Assembly (NCBI GenBank): GCA_964447205.1
Contig: CAYUSB010000043.1
Location: forward strand, 4,286 to 68,285
Length of the DNA: 64,000 nt
Source of the DNA: JAEUKH01 sp964447205
Lineage (GTDB): Bacteria; Myxococcota_A; Polyangia; Polyangiales; Ga0077539
Reading direction: 5' to 3'
Part shown: positions 26,898 to 35,668 of the stretch, one piece after another
How the letters are laid out: each line of letters opens with the position of its first letter
Numbering within the stretch: position 1 is the first letter of the stretch
Position numbers and translations under genes: made by a program
The notes under the pieces: generated by a model
What the model was told of the DNA's origin: nothing
Seen by the model: only the letters and a program-made list of their open reading frames with translations
Database searches by the model: none

Positions 26898-27830
26898 TCA
26901 TCCCGCGTCCTCCGTGAAGACCGCGGCGACCGTCGGGGCGGTGACGGCACGCACGAGCCAGCGGTCGAGGGGGGCGAACCTGGTGCAACTCAGGATGCGC
27001 GCGCGGCTCGCCTCGTCGACGACGAGCCCGCGGGCCTGGAGCACCGTGATCACAGCCTCGGCTTGGTTGCGGAGCACTGCCCTGGCAGCTTCGAGGGCCT
27101 TTGCACGGGCCTCCGCGGCCGCCATGCGGGCCTCGAGGTCCTGTAGGAGCGCTTCGTCGGCCGGGCTGATCGGAAACTTGTTGGGGGTGAGCATGATCAT
27201 CTCCCGGAGCACGTTGAGGAGTTTGTCGTCGAGCATGGAGAGCATCGCGCGCAGCAGGCGGGCGCGCAACTCAGGGTCGGTGGAGGGGGAGAAGATCTGC
27301 GCGAAGGCTGCGCGGACGACCTTCTGGGCCGGGCGGCCCTTCTGATCGTGCACGGCCCACGCGGCCATCACGGCCAGCTCGGGGCGGTCCGCGGCGAGCA
27401 GGCGATCGACCGCGTCGCGCGTGAGCAGTAGGACGCGGGGGCGGAGGGCGAGGTGGGTTCCACCGGGGCCGGTGGCGTGGGCGATCGAGCGGGCCCAGTC
27501 GGCCACGCTCGCGTCGTGGGTGATGACGAGGAGGTCTCCCGTCGTGCGGCGGGCGTCGTAGAGCAGGGCCGTCGCAGCGAGCCAGCGCCACTGTTTGTCC
27601 GGGTCGACCCCAAGCTGAACCTCCACCAGCACCCAGTGCCCGGTCAGCCCACCCTCGACCAGCAGGAGGTCGGGGCGCACCTCCACGGGGTTGGCCACCC
27701 GCAGGGTCGCGTCGTCGGGAACGAGGGGACCGGGCAGGGGCGCGAGGCCCATGGTGTCCAGCAGGAGGTTGAGCAGAGCGGGGGAGTCCCGCAGAAGGGT
27801 CACCAGGGTTTCATGCGCGGGGCTCGGCAT
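26898..27830 (-). CDS. Rpn/PD-(D/E)XK nuclease-family protein
   Basis: This 310-residue protein has a nuclease-like core with Pro53-Asp54 (in VRPDLLLVEGG) and Glu70-Val-Gln72 (in WVLVEVQLGVD), typical of the Rpn/transposase-31 and related PD-(D/E)XK families. A helical middle region, an Ala-rich coiled coil (about 235-265) and a C-terminal tail ending in TVAAVFTEDAG follow. The tail is shared with the Uma2-like gene downstream. The two genes are on the same strand and about 136 bases apart. Such proteins are abundant paralogues in Myxococcota and cyanobacteria. Recombination-promoting nuclease activity is inferred from the family. Confidence 0.75.
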   Translation of the reverse strand: MPSPAHETLVTLLRDSPALLNLLLDTMGLAPLPGPLVPDDATLRVANPVEVRPDLLLVEGGLTGHWVLVEVQLGVDPDKQWRWLAATALLYDARRTTGDLLVITHDASVADWARSIAHATGPGGTHLALRPRVLLLTRDAVDRLLAADRPELAVMAAWAVHDQKGRPAQKVVRAAFAQIFSPSTDPELRARLLRAMLSMLDDKLLNVLREMIMLTPNKFPISPADEALLQDLEARMAAAEARAKALEAARAVLRNQAEAVITVLQARGLVVDEASRARILSCTRFAPLDRWLVRAVTAPTVAAVFTEDAG

Positions 27831-27902
27831 GGCAGAGCCCCTGTGCACCGGCCAGGCCAGGGCTGAACTGCTTGGATTTACAGCTGTTTGTGAGGGCGCT
27901 TC

Positions 27903-27947
27903 TGTCCAGATTGGGTGTCCACTGCTGTCCGCGGGTGTCCGTGGACA
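27903..27947. promoter_or_regulatory. Cluster of TGTCC half-sites upstream of the Rpn-like gene
   Basis: TGTCC occurs at 27903, 27916, 27926 and 27936, the last three at 10-base spacing. The final copy forms a dyad with GGACA at 27943-27947 (TGTCC-GT-GGACA). It lies about 75-115 bases upstream of the minus-strand gene starting at 27830. It could be a regulator-binding region. No known operator is matched. Confidence 0.3.
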
Positions 27948-28016
27948 GCCGGACCGTGGGGCCGTAGGAGGGCTCGCTCCTCGCTGCGGGGCCCGGCGAC
28001 GACGTACGGCACGGCC

Positions 28017-29195
28017 CTACCCCTCCGGCGGCCGCACCCGCATCGAGATCAGGTCCAGCCTGCGCCCCGCCTCGATCACCGCCCGCGGGTAGAAGGTCCG
28101 CCGCCAATAGATCCCCTGGTCTCTCCAGGCCCGCAGCCCCGCGCGCAGCGTGAGGGCCCCCAGGAGGGCCTCCCCGAGGGGCCACAGCAGCGCGCCCCGC
28201 ACGGGCCCGTCGAAGCGCCGGGTGAGCACCCCGTGGGTCGCCGTCGCGACCACCAGCGTCGCCGCGCCCACCATCGCCGTCACGCCCCCCGAGGCCAGGG
28301 CCCCCGTTGGCACCACCACGTCGAGGGTCGTCGGCAAGAGCGCGAAGAGCACCGTGCGCCACCACGAGAACCCGAGCATCCCGCCGCCCTTGTCCGCGCT
28401 GCGCGCGATGGCCCCGAGGGAGTCCATGAACACCAGGTGCACGTCGGCGTGGCCCGCCAGCAAGCGGCACCGCGCGCCTCGGGCCTTCAGGTAGGCGCCC
28501 AGGGCCACGTCGTCGGCGACCTCCATGCGCAGGTGCCCGAGGACGTCGCTCTCCACCAGCATCGACCGGCGCACCAGCGTGAAGGCCCCGACGCTCATCC
28601 CCACGCCGCTCGCGTCGTCGTTGGCCCTCCACGCCCGACCCGACAACGTCAACACCCGGAGCATCGCGCTCAGGGCCGCGTCGACGAGCGAGCTCACCGG
28701 CTGCATGCGGGGAAACACCGCGACGAGGTCGATGCCGCCCGCCTCCGCCCAGGCCACGAGGCGCTCCAGGGTTCCGGGCTCGAGGTGTACGTCGGCGTCG
28801 CTGAGGAGCACCCACTCGCCCGTGACGCGCTCCAGCCCAAGGGCCATCGCGTGGACCTTGCCGAGCCACCCGTCGGGCAACTCGGTGATGTGCAGGGCGA
28901 CCACCCGCGGGTCTCTCGCGGCAGCGCGGTCGAGGATGGTCCCCGTCTCGTCATGGGAGCGGTCGTCGATGGCCACCACCTCCGGCGCGGGGTACCCGCA
29001 GGCGAGCTTCGACGCGAGGGCGCCCTCGACGTATAGCCCCTCGTCGCGCGCCGGGACGATGAGCGACACCTTCGGCCACACGTCGCGGGAGGGCCCGGGC
29101 AGCGACGCGACCACCGGGACCGCTGCCCGGATACGAAACGCGAGCGCGAGCTGGAGGCACCAGCCGAGCAGCAGGAGGCTTGTAAGAATCAACAC
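28017..29195 (-). CDS. Membrane-associated family 2 glycosyltransferase
   Basis: This 392-residue protein has an N-terminal membrane helix (about residues 2-20), a GT-A domain (about 42-270) with SLIVPARDE at the nucleotide-binding strand, the DxD motif Asp133-Ala-Asp135 (in LLSDADVHLEP), and a MEVADDVALG acceptor-loop motif. C-terminal hydrophobic helices (about 290-345) and a terminal YWRRTFYP segment follow. This layout resembles hopene- or carotenoid-associated glycosyltransferases (HpnB/CrtQ-like). It would transfer sugar to a membrane lipid from the cytoplasmic face. The start is GTG at 29195. It is divergent from the histidine kinase gene. Confidence 0.85.
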   Translation of the reverse strand: MLILTSLLLLGWCLQLALAFRIRAAVPVVASLPGPSRDVWPKVSLIVPARDEGLYVEGALASKLACGYPAPEVVAIDDRSHDETGTILDRAAARDPRVVALHITELPDGWLGKVHAMALGLERVTGEWVLLSDADVHLEPGTLERLVAWAEAGGIDLVAVFPRMQPVSSLVDAALSAMLRVLTLSGRAWRANDDASGVGMSVGAFTLVRRSMLVESDVLGHLRMEVADDVALGAYLKARGARCRLLAGHADVHLVFMDSLGAIARSADKGGGMLGFSWWRTVLFALLPTTLDVVVPTGALASGGVTAMVGAATLVVATATHGVLTRRFDGPVRGALLWPLGEALLGALTLRAGLRAWRDQGIYWRRTFYPRAVIEAGRRLDLISMRVRPPEG

Positions 29196-29444
29196 CCGTC
29201 GCCCTCCGGTCTGGCGTCACCCGCACGGACCCCGAACCGGCCCGAGGCGGAGAACGTCCCGACGGTACCGCGTGCTTCCCGCCTCCACAGCCTTTCGGGT
29301 TCGCGGAGGGTGTGCCGGGATGCGGGGCGGCCGCAGTAGACAATCTGCGCCATGGGCGTACTGTCATCGCCAGCTTGAGGGGGGCGAGCGCGCAGGGGCG
29401 TTCTCAACACGACCGCAACCCGTTGGAGTGCAGGGCCCATCGCG

Positions 29445-30689
29445 ATGCAGCAGAGAGCGACGACGTTGCAGGTCCTCGAGGCGGCACGGATGCAGCTCGC
29501 GCGGCTCAAACGCGCAGAGAGCGACGGCCTGCCCCGGCTGCTCGACCGGGCCCTGGAGATCTGCTCCCGGGCCCTGGGCGTCGGGCGGGTGGGCGTGTGG
29601 CTGCTCGACCCTGCCATCCCAGGGCTCCGTTGCGTGCACCTGCACGACACCGAAGACCCCACCGCCACGACCGGCCGGGTGCTGCACGAGGCCGACCTCG
29701 GCGTGTATGCGGCCTCCATGGTGGCCCGCAACTACATCGCCTCCCGCGACGTGCGCCTCGACCCGCAGACCGCCCACCTCGTGGCCCACTACTTCGCGGA
29801 CCACAACATCGTCTCGACGCTCGATGTGCCCTTCTACCGGGACGGCGAGGTCATCGGGGTGATCTGCCACGAGCATCGCGGAGAGCCCCGCGACTGGACC
29901 GCCGCCGAGGCGGGCTTCGTGCAATGCGTCGCCGAGATCGTGTCCCACGCTCTCACCACGGACGTCCTCATCTCCGCCCTCGAGACCCTCCACGCGCTGG
30001 AGCATTCGCGTGAGGAGGCCCTGCGCGAGAGCGCCCTCGCACGCGTCGCCCGAGGCATCGCCCACGACCTCGGCAACACGTTGCAGTCCATCGCGCTCCA
30101 GGCGGAGTGCCTGCGCCTGGTGGCCGACGACGGCCAGAGCGTACGGGAGGCCGTCGCGCGCATCCTCGACCTGGGGCGCCACGCGAAGGCGATCCTCAAG
30201 GGCATTCGCGACTACGCCGAGGGCGATCATGGCGCGCCGTCGCCGGTCACCGTCGATGTCGCCCTCGACCGGGCCCACGGGACGCTGCGTGCCCTGGCAG
30301 GCGAAGACCGGGCCGTGACCCTCTCGCGCGGCGCGCCCGACGCGGTGGCGATGGTGAGCCCGACGGGGTTGGAGCGGGCCCTGGCCAACCTGGTGATCAA
30401 CGCCCGCGAGGCGACGGGACCGGGTGGGGTCATCGCCATCGCGTCGTGGGTCGAGGGCGACGCGGTGTGTGTCGAGGTTCGGGATGATGGGCACGGGATG
30501 GACGAGGAGACGCGGGGGAGGGTGTTTGAGCCGTTCTTCAGCACCCACGTCGACGATGCCCAGCGCGGGTTTGGGTTGTCCATCGTGGCCGCGGTGGTCC
30601 GCACCGGGGGAGGCTCGGTGGAGGTCGAGAGCGCCGTCGGGGCGGGAGCCCGTTTTGTGATGCGACTTCCGCGGGTCCCGCGCGACTGA
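29445..30689 (+). CDS. GAF-domain sensor histidine kinase
   Basis: This 414-residue cytoplasmic kinase has a GAF sensory domain (about residues 25-170) with no membrane helices. The dimerisation helix has H-box GIAHDLGN (His at about 206). The HATPase domain has an N-box NLVINAREA, DDGHGMDEE, a PFFSTHV segment and GFGLSIV. It should autophosphorylate and pass phosphate to a response regulator, but no receiver-domain gene is adjacent, so it is an orphan kinase. The ATG at 29445 follows directly on helical GAF-leading sequence. The input ligand is unknown. Confidence 0.92.
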   Translation: MQQRATTLQVLEAARMQLARLKRAESDGLPRLLDRALEICSRALGVGRVGVWLLDPAIPGLRCVHLHDTEDPTATTGRVLHEADLGVYAASMVARNYIASRDVRLDPQTAHLVAHYFADHNIVSTLDVPFYRDGEVIGVICHEHRGEPRDWTAAEAGFVQCVAEIVSHALTTDVLISALETLHALEHSREEALRESALARVARGIAHDLGNTLQSIALQAECLRLVADDGQSVREAVARILDLGRHAKAILKGIRDYAEGDHGAPSPVTVDVALDRAHGTLRALAGEDRAVTLSRGAPDAVAMVSPTGLERALANLVINAREATGPGGVIAIASWVEGDAVCVEVRDDGHGMDEETRGRVFEPFFSTHVDDAQRGFGLSIVAAVVRTGGGSVEVESAVGAGARFVMRLPRVPRD

Positions 30690-30721
30690 GAGGGCGCATC
30701 TCGGGACCACAGGCCCCCGCG

Positions 30722-30730
30722 TGCTACCGT
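30722..30730 (+). promoter_or_regulatory. Extended -10-like element (TGCTACCGT) before the decayed lipoprotein gene
   Basis: TGCTACCGT matches TGnTAnnnT about 50 bases before the start of the pseudogene. The intact paralogue has TGCTACGGT at the equivalent place (36900-36908), so the element was duplicated together with the gene. Confidence 0.4.
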
Positions 30731-30781
30731 GCCTGTCGAAAACCGGGTCTGGGCCCACCGGGCCGAGTTGGGGTGCAATCG

Positions 30782-31350
30782 ATGATTCCTGCGACACGCG
30801 TCTCGATGCTCGTGCTCCTGGCTGGCCTCGCGGCGTCCTGCGGCGACGCGACGGAGGGGTCGCCGCCCGTGCCGGTCACCTCCAGCTACATAGGCCGTCC
30901 AGTCCCTGGAGACGTTTGGCAGCGGAGGCCCGCGCTGCCAACGGATGGGTCTTCCGCGGCACCATTCAGGGCGCGCCGACGGACATCGCGGCGGGGCGGG
31001 TTCAGGCTACGGGAGAGTATCGGGTCGAGTACCCGATGGCCGAGGTCGTGGTGACGGTCGTCGACCCGATGGGCTCGATGGCCCCGGCGACGGTGACCCT
31101 GCAAGGCCGTCGGGGCGCCCTCCGGGTCGTCGATGCCCGGGGGGCCCCCGCCAACGCCACCACCTCGGACGACCCGGGCCGCTCCTGGCGAGAGGTTCCC
31201 AGCGCGGGGGACTATGTGTTCTTCGTGATCCCGCAGCCACAGGGAGGCACCCTGCTCCGCTGGCGGGCCGAGGTTCACAACGGCATGGTCTCCGGCCAGG
31301 GCACCCAGAGCGCCGCCGATCTGCCCGTCGCCGCCCTGTCTCTCCCGTAG
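30782..31350 (+). pseudogene. Frameshifted copy of the lipoprotein gene at 36957
   Basis: The ATG at 30782 encodes a lipoprotein signal (MLVLLAGLAASCGDAT) nearly the same as that of the intact 191-residue paralogue. Around 30890-30920 alignment with the paralogue shows two separate one-base insertions, one after the TCCAGCTAC block and one after GGAGA. The rest (from about residue 40) continues in another frame to the stop at 31350. That part is highly similar: ANGWVFRGTIQGAPT, VDPMGSMAPATVTL, EVHNGMVSGQGTQSA. The signal peptide and the body are thus uncoupled, and no full-length product is expected. Confidence 0.8.
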
Positions 31351-31507
31351 GTCCCCTGAGCGCCCCGCACGCGGGCGTACTTGACAGCCCGACCCCGTCG
31401 GAGTTCTCATACGCGATTCGGCTGAGACACACGTTGCCCTCCGCGCGGCCCCAAACAGGGTCGGCGGGGGCGTGTGTTGTCGCGCGAGCGACGGAGAGCG
31501 AACTGCA

Positions 31508-31681
31508 ATGTCCTTCGGACTCTATATGTTCGGTTTTTTGATGGTGATCGGCGGCATGATCTACGCTGCCGTGCTGGCCAACGTCCCGGCGCCCTTCATC
31601 GCCGTGGGCACGCTCATCCTGGTCGGCATCGCCATCCTCACCGGGGTCAAGGCCACGCGGCAGAAGGACTCCGCGAGCTGA
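31508..31681 (+). CDS. Small two-helix membrane protein (57 residues)
   Basis: Two hydrophobic helices (about residues 5-24 and 28-46) are joined by a Pro-containing turn, with a short Lys/Arg/Asp tail. It resembles many small inner-membrane proteins without known function. It lies between the decayed lipoprotein gene and the 81-residue lipoprotein gene on the same strand. There is no close Shine-Dalgarno. Confidence 0.6.
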   Translation: MSFGLYMFGFLMVIGGMIYAAVLANVPAPFIAVGTLILVGIAILTGVKATRQKDSAS

Positions 31682-31882
31682 CGCACGCAGCGCCGTCGGT
31701 GCGCCGTGCGGGGCAGCCCAACGCCGAGCGCCCGTCGCCCGAGGCCGCCGCGCAGGTTCGCCTCGTCCGCGGGGGGGTGAGGCGGGCCAGTCGTCCCAAA
31801 GGGGGCACGAGCTCGGGGTTGTGAATCACCGCCGCGGCTGTACGTTGAAGGCGGGTCGGCGCCTCGGCGCCTCTGGAGGCAT

Positions 31883-32128
31883 GTGACGAAGAAGACGTCC
31901 TGGTCGGTGCTGTTGCTCCTCGGTCTCGTGCTCGGCGGCTGCGCCGACGCCGACTGCAAGGAGGGCTGCGACAAGCTCACGGCCTGCGGGCTTCGCTCGT
32001 CGGGCATCTCCTGCAGCGCGAGCTGCACCGACGCCGAGCGGACCTGCTCGCAATGCCTCGTCGACGCCACCTGCGATGAGATTCGCAGCGGCGCGTGCCG
32101 CGCGGCCTGCCCCACGCTCACCCCCTGA
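31883..32128 (+). CDS. Cys-rich small lipoprotein, copy A (start codon possibly damaged)
   Basis: This 81-residue lipoprotein has the signal SWSVLLLLGLVLGGC and a mature part with ten further Cys residues in CxxGC, CxxxC and CSQC spacing, probably a disulfide-knotted domain. It is nearly identical to copy B at 36631. In copy B the ATG sits six bases after GGAGG. Here the equivalent codon is ACG, and only a GTG three bases earlier is available, too close to GGAGG for good initiation. Copy A may be poorly translated or decaying. Confidence 0.7.
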   Translation: MTKKTSWSVLLLLGLVLGGCADADCKEGCDKLTACGLRSSGISCSASCTDAERTCSQCLVDATCDEIRSGACRAACPTLTP

Positions 32129-32164
32129 CCCCTGACCGCGCTCACGTCCCGCGCGCCCTCCACA

Positions 32165-34543
32165 CTACAGCTTCACCGCGCGCAGTCGGAGCGCGTTGGT
32201 GATGACCGACACGGAGCTGAGGCTCATGGCCGCCGCGGCCAACATCGGGCTGAGCAGGAGGCCCGTGAAGGGGTAGAGCACCCCGGCCGCCACCGGCACG
32301 CCCAGGGCGTTGTAGCCGAACGCGAAGAGCAGGTTCTGCCGGATGTTGGCCATCGTCGCGTGGCTGAGCCGACGGGCCCGCACGATGCCCCGCAGGTCGC
32401 CCTTCACGAGCGTGACCCCGGCGCTCTCCATGGCCACGTCGGTTCCCGTGCCCATCGCGATGCCCACGTCGGCCTGGGCGAGGGCGGGCGCGTCGTTGAT
32501 GCCGTCCCCCGCCATCGCCACGCGGCGCCCCTCGGCCTGGAGGCTCTTGATCGCCGCGGCCTTCTGCTCCGGGAGCACCTCGGCGATCACCTCGTCGATG
32601 CCGAGCTTTCGTGCCACGGCCTCGGCCGTCGTGCGGCTGTCGCCGGTCAGCATCACGATGCGCAGGCCCTCCTCCCGGAGCGCGCGGAGGGCCTCGGCCG
32701 AGGTGTCCTTGATCGGGTCGGCGACGCCGACGAGGCCCGCGAGCGCTCCGTCTACGGCGACGAACATCACCGTCTGCCCGTCGGCCCGCAGGGCCTCGGC
32801 CCGCGCCGGGAGCTCGCCTGGTTGAGCACCGAGGTCCTCCATCAGGGCGCGGTTTCCGAGGGCCACGGCGCGACCTTCGATGCGGCCGGTGACACCCTTG
32901 CCCGTCACCGAGGCGAAGCCCTCGGCACCCGTGAGGGCGAGCCCGCGCCCCTTCGCGCCCGCGACGATGGCGGCCGCCAGGGGGTGCTCGCTGGCCTGCT
33001 CCAGGCTGGCGGCGAGGCGCAGCAGGTCGGCCTCCGTGTGCCCCGCGGAGGGCTCCACCGTCACGAGCTTCGGCCGCCCTTCGGTCAGCGTGCCAGTCTT
33101 GTCGACCACCAGGGTGTCGACCGAGCGCAGGACCTCGATCGCCTCGGCGTTGCGGAAGAGCACCCCGACCGTGGCCCCGCGGCCCGCCGCCACCATGATG
33201 GACATCGGCGTGGCGAGGCCGAGGGCGCAGGGGCACGCGATGATCAGCACGGCCACGGCGTTGACCAGGGCGTAGGTGAGGCGGGGTTCGGGGCCCCACA
33301 GCGACCAGGCGACGAAGGTCAGCACCGCGATCACGATCACGGCCGGCACGAAGTATCCCGCCACGGTGTCGGCGAGGCGCTGGATGGGTGCGCGGCTGCG
33401 CTGGGCCTCGGCCACCATGGCGACGATCCGCGCGAGCAGGGTGTCGCGCCCGACCCGCTCGGCCCTCACGACAAGGGCGCCCGTGCCGTTGATCGTCGCG
33501 CCGACCACACGATCGCCGGGGCCAGTCTGCACCGGGATGGGCTCGCCGGTCACCATCGACGCGTCGACGCTGCTCTCGCCCTCCAGCACCGTGCCGTCCA
33601 CGGGAACCTTCTCGCCAGGGCGCACCCGCAGCCGGTCGCCGGGCTGCACGGCCTCGAGCGGGACGTCCTCTTCGTCGCCGTCGTCGCGCAGGCGTCGGGC
33701 CGTCTTGGGGGCCAGGCCGAGCAGGGCCTTGATGGCGGCCCCGGTGCGGCTGCGGGCGCGGAGCTCGAGCACCTGGCCCAGAAGCACGAGCGTGACGATC
33801 ACCGCCGCGGCCTCGAAGTACACCGCGACCCGCCCCCCATGGACGCGAAGGGTCGGCGGAAACACGCTCGGGGCGAGCGTGGCCACGAGGCTGTAGCCGT
33901 AGGCCACCGCGACCCCGAGGCCGATGAGCGTAAACATGTTGAGGTGGCGATGCACGACCGAGCGCCACCCGCGCACGAAGAACGGCCACCCGCCCCACAG
34001 CACCACGGGCGTGGCCAGGGCGAGCTCGACATGGTTGTGGAGCCGATGGGGCACGATGCCGCCGAGCGGGTCGCCCGGGATCATCGCTCCCATCGCGAGG
34101 GCGAACAGGGGCACGGTGAGGGCCATGCTCACCCAGAAGCGTCGCCGCATGTCGACGAGCTCGGGGTCGTCGTCCGCCGCGTCGGTCGCGGTCGGGACGC
34201 GCGGTTCGAGCGCCATGCCGCAGATCGGGCAGCTGCCCGGCCCGGGCCGCACGATCTCGGGATGCATCGGGCAGGTGTATTCGCCCGCCTCGGCCGTCGG
34301 GGTCGGGGTCGGCTCGGCGGGCGCCGCGGACGGCTGGGCATAACCCGTCGGGTCGGCGCGGAACTTCTCCGCGCATCGGACGCTGCAGAAGTGCCAGGTG
34401 CGTCCGCCCCAGACGTGGTGCGCCCTCGCTGTCGCGGGCGACACGTCCATGCCGCACACGGGGTCCTTCACGGTCTCGTCGGGCGGGGGAGGCCCGACCC
34501 GAGCGGGGTCGTGGGCGTGGTGAGAGTGAGCGTGGTGTTCCAT
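32165..34543 (-). CDS. copA: Copper-type P1B-ATPase with YHS and heavy-metal-binding N-terminal domains
   Basis: This 792-residue cation-exporting ATPase has a His-rich N-terminus, a YHS domain (about residues 26-68, DPVCGMDV and CSVRCAEKF), and a short heavy-metal-binding domain (YTCPMHPEI, CPICGMAL). A P-type core follows with TGEP in the actuator domain, the CPC motif (ACPCALG) in the membrane, the phosphorylation site DKTGTLTEG, and GDGINDAPAL. CPC identifies Cu(I)/Ag(I) transport out of the cytoplasm. The usual N-terminal HMA domain with CxxC is absent and replaced by the YHS/HMBD pair. GAGG six bases before the ATG at 34543 fixes the start. It ends convergent with the small lipoprotein. 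Confidence 0.95.
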   Translation of the reverse strand: MEHHAHSHHAHDPARVGPPPPDETVKDPVCGMDVSPATARAHHVWGGRTWHFCSVRCAEKFRADPTGYAQPSAAPAEPTPTPTAEAGEYTCPMHPEIVRPGPGSCPICGMALEPRVPTATDAADDDPELVDMRRRFWVSMALTVPLFALAMGAMIPGDPLGGIVPHRLHNHVELALATPVVLWGGWPFFVRGWRSVVHRHLNMFTLIGLGVAVAYGYSLVATLAPSVFPPTLRVHGGRVAVYFEAAAVIVTLVLLGQVLELRARSRTGAAIKALLGLAPKTARRLRDDGDEEDVPLEAVQPGDRLRVRPGEKVPVDGTVLEGESSVDASMVTGEPIPVQTGPGDRVVGATINGTGALVVRAERVGRDTLLARIVAMVAEAQRSRAPIQRLADTVAGYFVPAVIVIAVLTFVAWSLWGPEPRLTYALVNAVAVLIIACPCALGLATPMSIMVAAGRGATVGVLFRNAEAIEVLRSVDTLVVDKTGTLTEGRPKLVTVEPSAGHTEADLLRLAASLEQASEHPLAAAIVAGAKGRGLALTGAEGFASVTGKGVTGRIEGRAVALGNRALMEDLGAQPGELPARAEALRADGQTVMFVAVDGALAGLVGVADPIKDTSAEALRALREEGLRIVMLTGDSRTTAEAVARKLGIDEVIAEVLPEQKAAAIKSLQAEGRRVAMAGDGINDAPALAQADVGIAMGTGTDVAMESAGVTLVKGDLRGIVRARRLSHATMANIRQNLLFAFGYNALGVPVAAGVLYPFTGLLLSPMLAAAAMSLSSVSVITNALRLRAVKL

Positions 34544-34732
34544 GGATTGCCTCAACGATCGTCACGAAGGGCCGTACCGGAAAGGTGCGTCTGAGACGTG
34601 GACGCGGACAGGGCCCCGCTCCATTACATGTCACGAGCCGCCACCCATGCTCCGTCAGCGCGCCAGGGGCCCCGCGCGGGGGACAGGGCCCGCTCGTGGT
34701 GACCCCCGTCGGGGTGTTATCCTCCCTGCGGC

Positions 34733-35623
34733 GTGTTCCCTCCCTCTCCCACACGTCGTCTCTGCCTCGCGTTCGCCCTCGCGACGATGGGGTGCGTCCC
34801 CGACGCCTGGGTGGCGGTCCCGGCCCGAGACGCAGGCCCCGAGGCCTCCCTCGCCGACGTGCGCGATGTCGACCCCGGGGCCGACGAGACGGGCACCTGC
34901 CCGCACGATGCAGGGAGCGTCTGCGGATGCCGTTCGGGGCACCCGCGCTGCGGCTTCACCTGCGTCGAGGGCCCACGCAACCTGTACCGCGGCGAGGGCG
35001 ATGGACGCGACGGCGCGGGATCGCAGCACGCCACGCAGAGCACCGCGGGCTTCGCGGACGGCCGTTTCGGTCGGGCTTTTGCGTTCGGAGGCGACCGCAC
35101 GCGGCAGTACCTGACCCTCCCGCCCGGGGTGCTCGACTTCGGCGAGGGGGACTTCACGGTGTCGTTCTGGTTCGAGTCGACCCTGCACGGCAACCTCCTC
35201 TCGAAACGCGCCTCGTGCTGGGGAGGCGCACCGCATACCGGACTCGACCTTCGCCTCACCTACGCCGGCGGGCTCATCATGGAACTCTGGTCCACCACCG
35301 GGTTGTTCATGCACCGCACGCCGCCAGGGCTGAACGACGGGGTCTGGCACCACGTGGCGATCATCCGAGACGGTTCGACGGCGAGCTTCTACGTCGATGG
35401 AGACGCCGCCTGGACCCGAGAGATCACCGGGGCCCTGCGCGACCCGACCGACACCCCCGTGTACCTGGGCGTCGGTCGATGTGTCCCCGGAGCCCCGGGT
35501 TCGAACGGCAACCAGGACGGCTCCACATGGCTCGACGGGCGCATCGACGAGGTGGCCTTCCTTCCGCGTGCGCTCTCGGCGACCGAGCTCCTCGCGGTGG
35601 TGCAGGGCCGCTGCGCGCTGTGA
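34733..35623 (+). CDS. LamG/concanavalin-like lipoprotein
   Basis: This 296-residue protein begins with a lipoprotein signal (LAFALATMGC), a short acidic linker and a Cys-rich patch (CPHDAGSVCGCRSGHPRCGFTC). Residues about 85-290 form a LamG-like jelly-roll domain: FAFGGDRTRQYLTLP, DFTVSFWFES, DGVWHHVAIIRDG, IDEVAFLPRALSATE. Such domains bind carbohydrate or protein on the cell surface. The start is GTG at 34733, nine bases after a TATCCT hexamer. It is followed closely by the formylglycine-generating-enzyme-like gene. Confidence 0.88.
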   Translation: MFPPSPTRRLCLAFALATMGCVPDAWVAVPARDAGPEASLADVRDVDPGADETGTCPHDAGSVCGCRSGHPRCGFTCVEGPRNLYRGEGDGRDGAGSQHATQSTAGFADGRFGRAFAFGGDRTRQYLTLPPGVLDFGEGDFTVSFWFESTLHGNLLSKRASCWGGAPHTGLDLRLTYAGGLIMELWSTTGLFMHRTPPGLNDGVWHHVAIIRDGSTASFYVDGDAAWTREITGALRDPTDTPVYLGVGRCVPGAPGSNGNQDGSTWLDGRIDEVAFLPRALSATELLAVVQGRCAL

Positions 35624-35657
35624 CCATGCCCCGATGACTTTCTCCCGACCGCCAACG

Positions 35658-35663
35658 TACCCT
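35658..35663 (+). promoter_or_regulatory. -10-like TACCCT hexamer five bases before a start codon
   Basis: TACCCT lies only five bases before the ATG at 35669. If it is a true -10, the transcript would be leaderless. The same hexamer stands just before the starts at 45662 and 54068-54071 and 35 bases before 36628. Confidence 0.35.
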
Positions 35664-35668
35664 GCGCC

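Noticed and set aside
32360..34594. 744-residue plus-strand frame
   Set aside because: It is antisense to the P-type ATPase, whose motifs are unmistakable.
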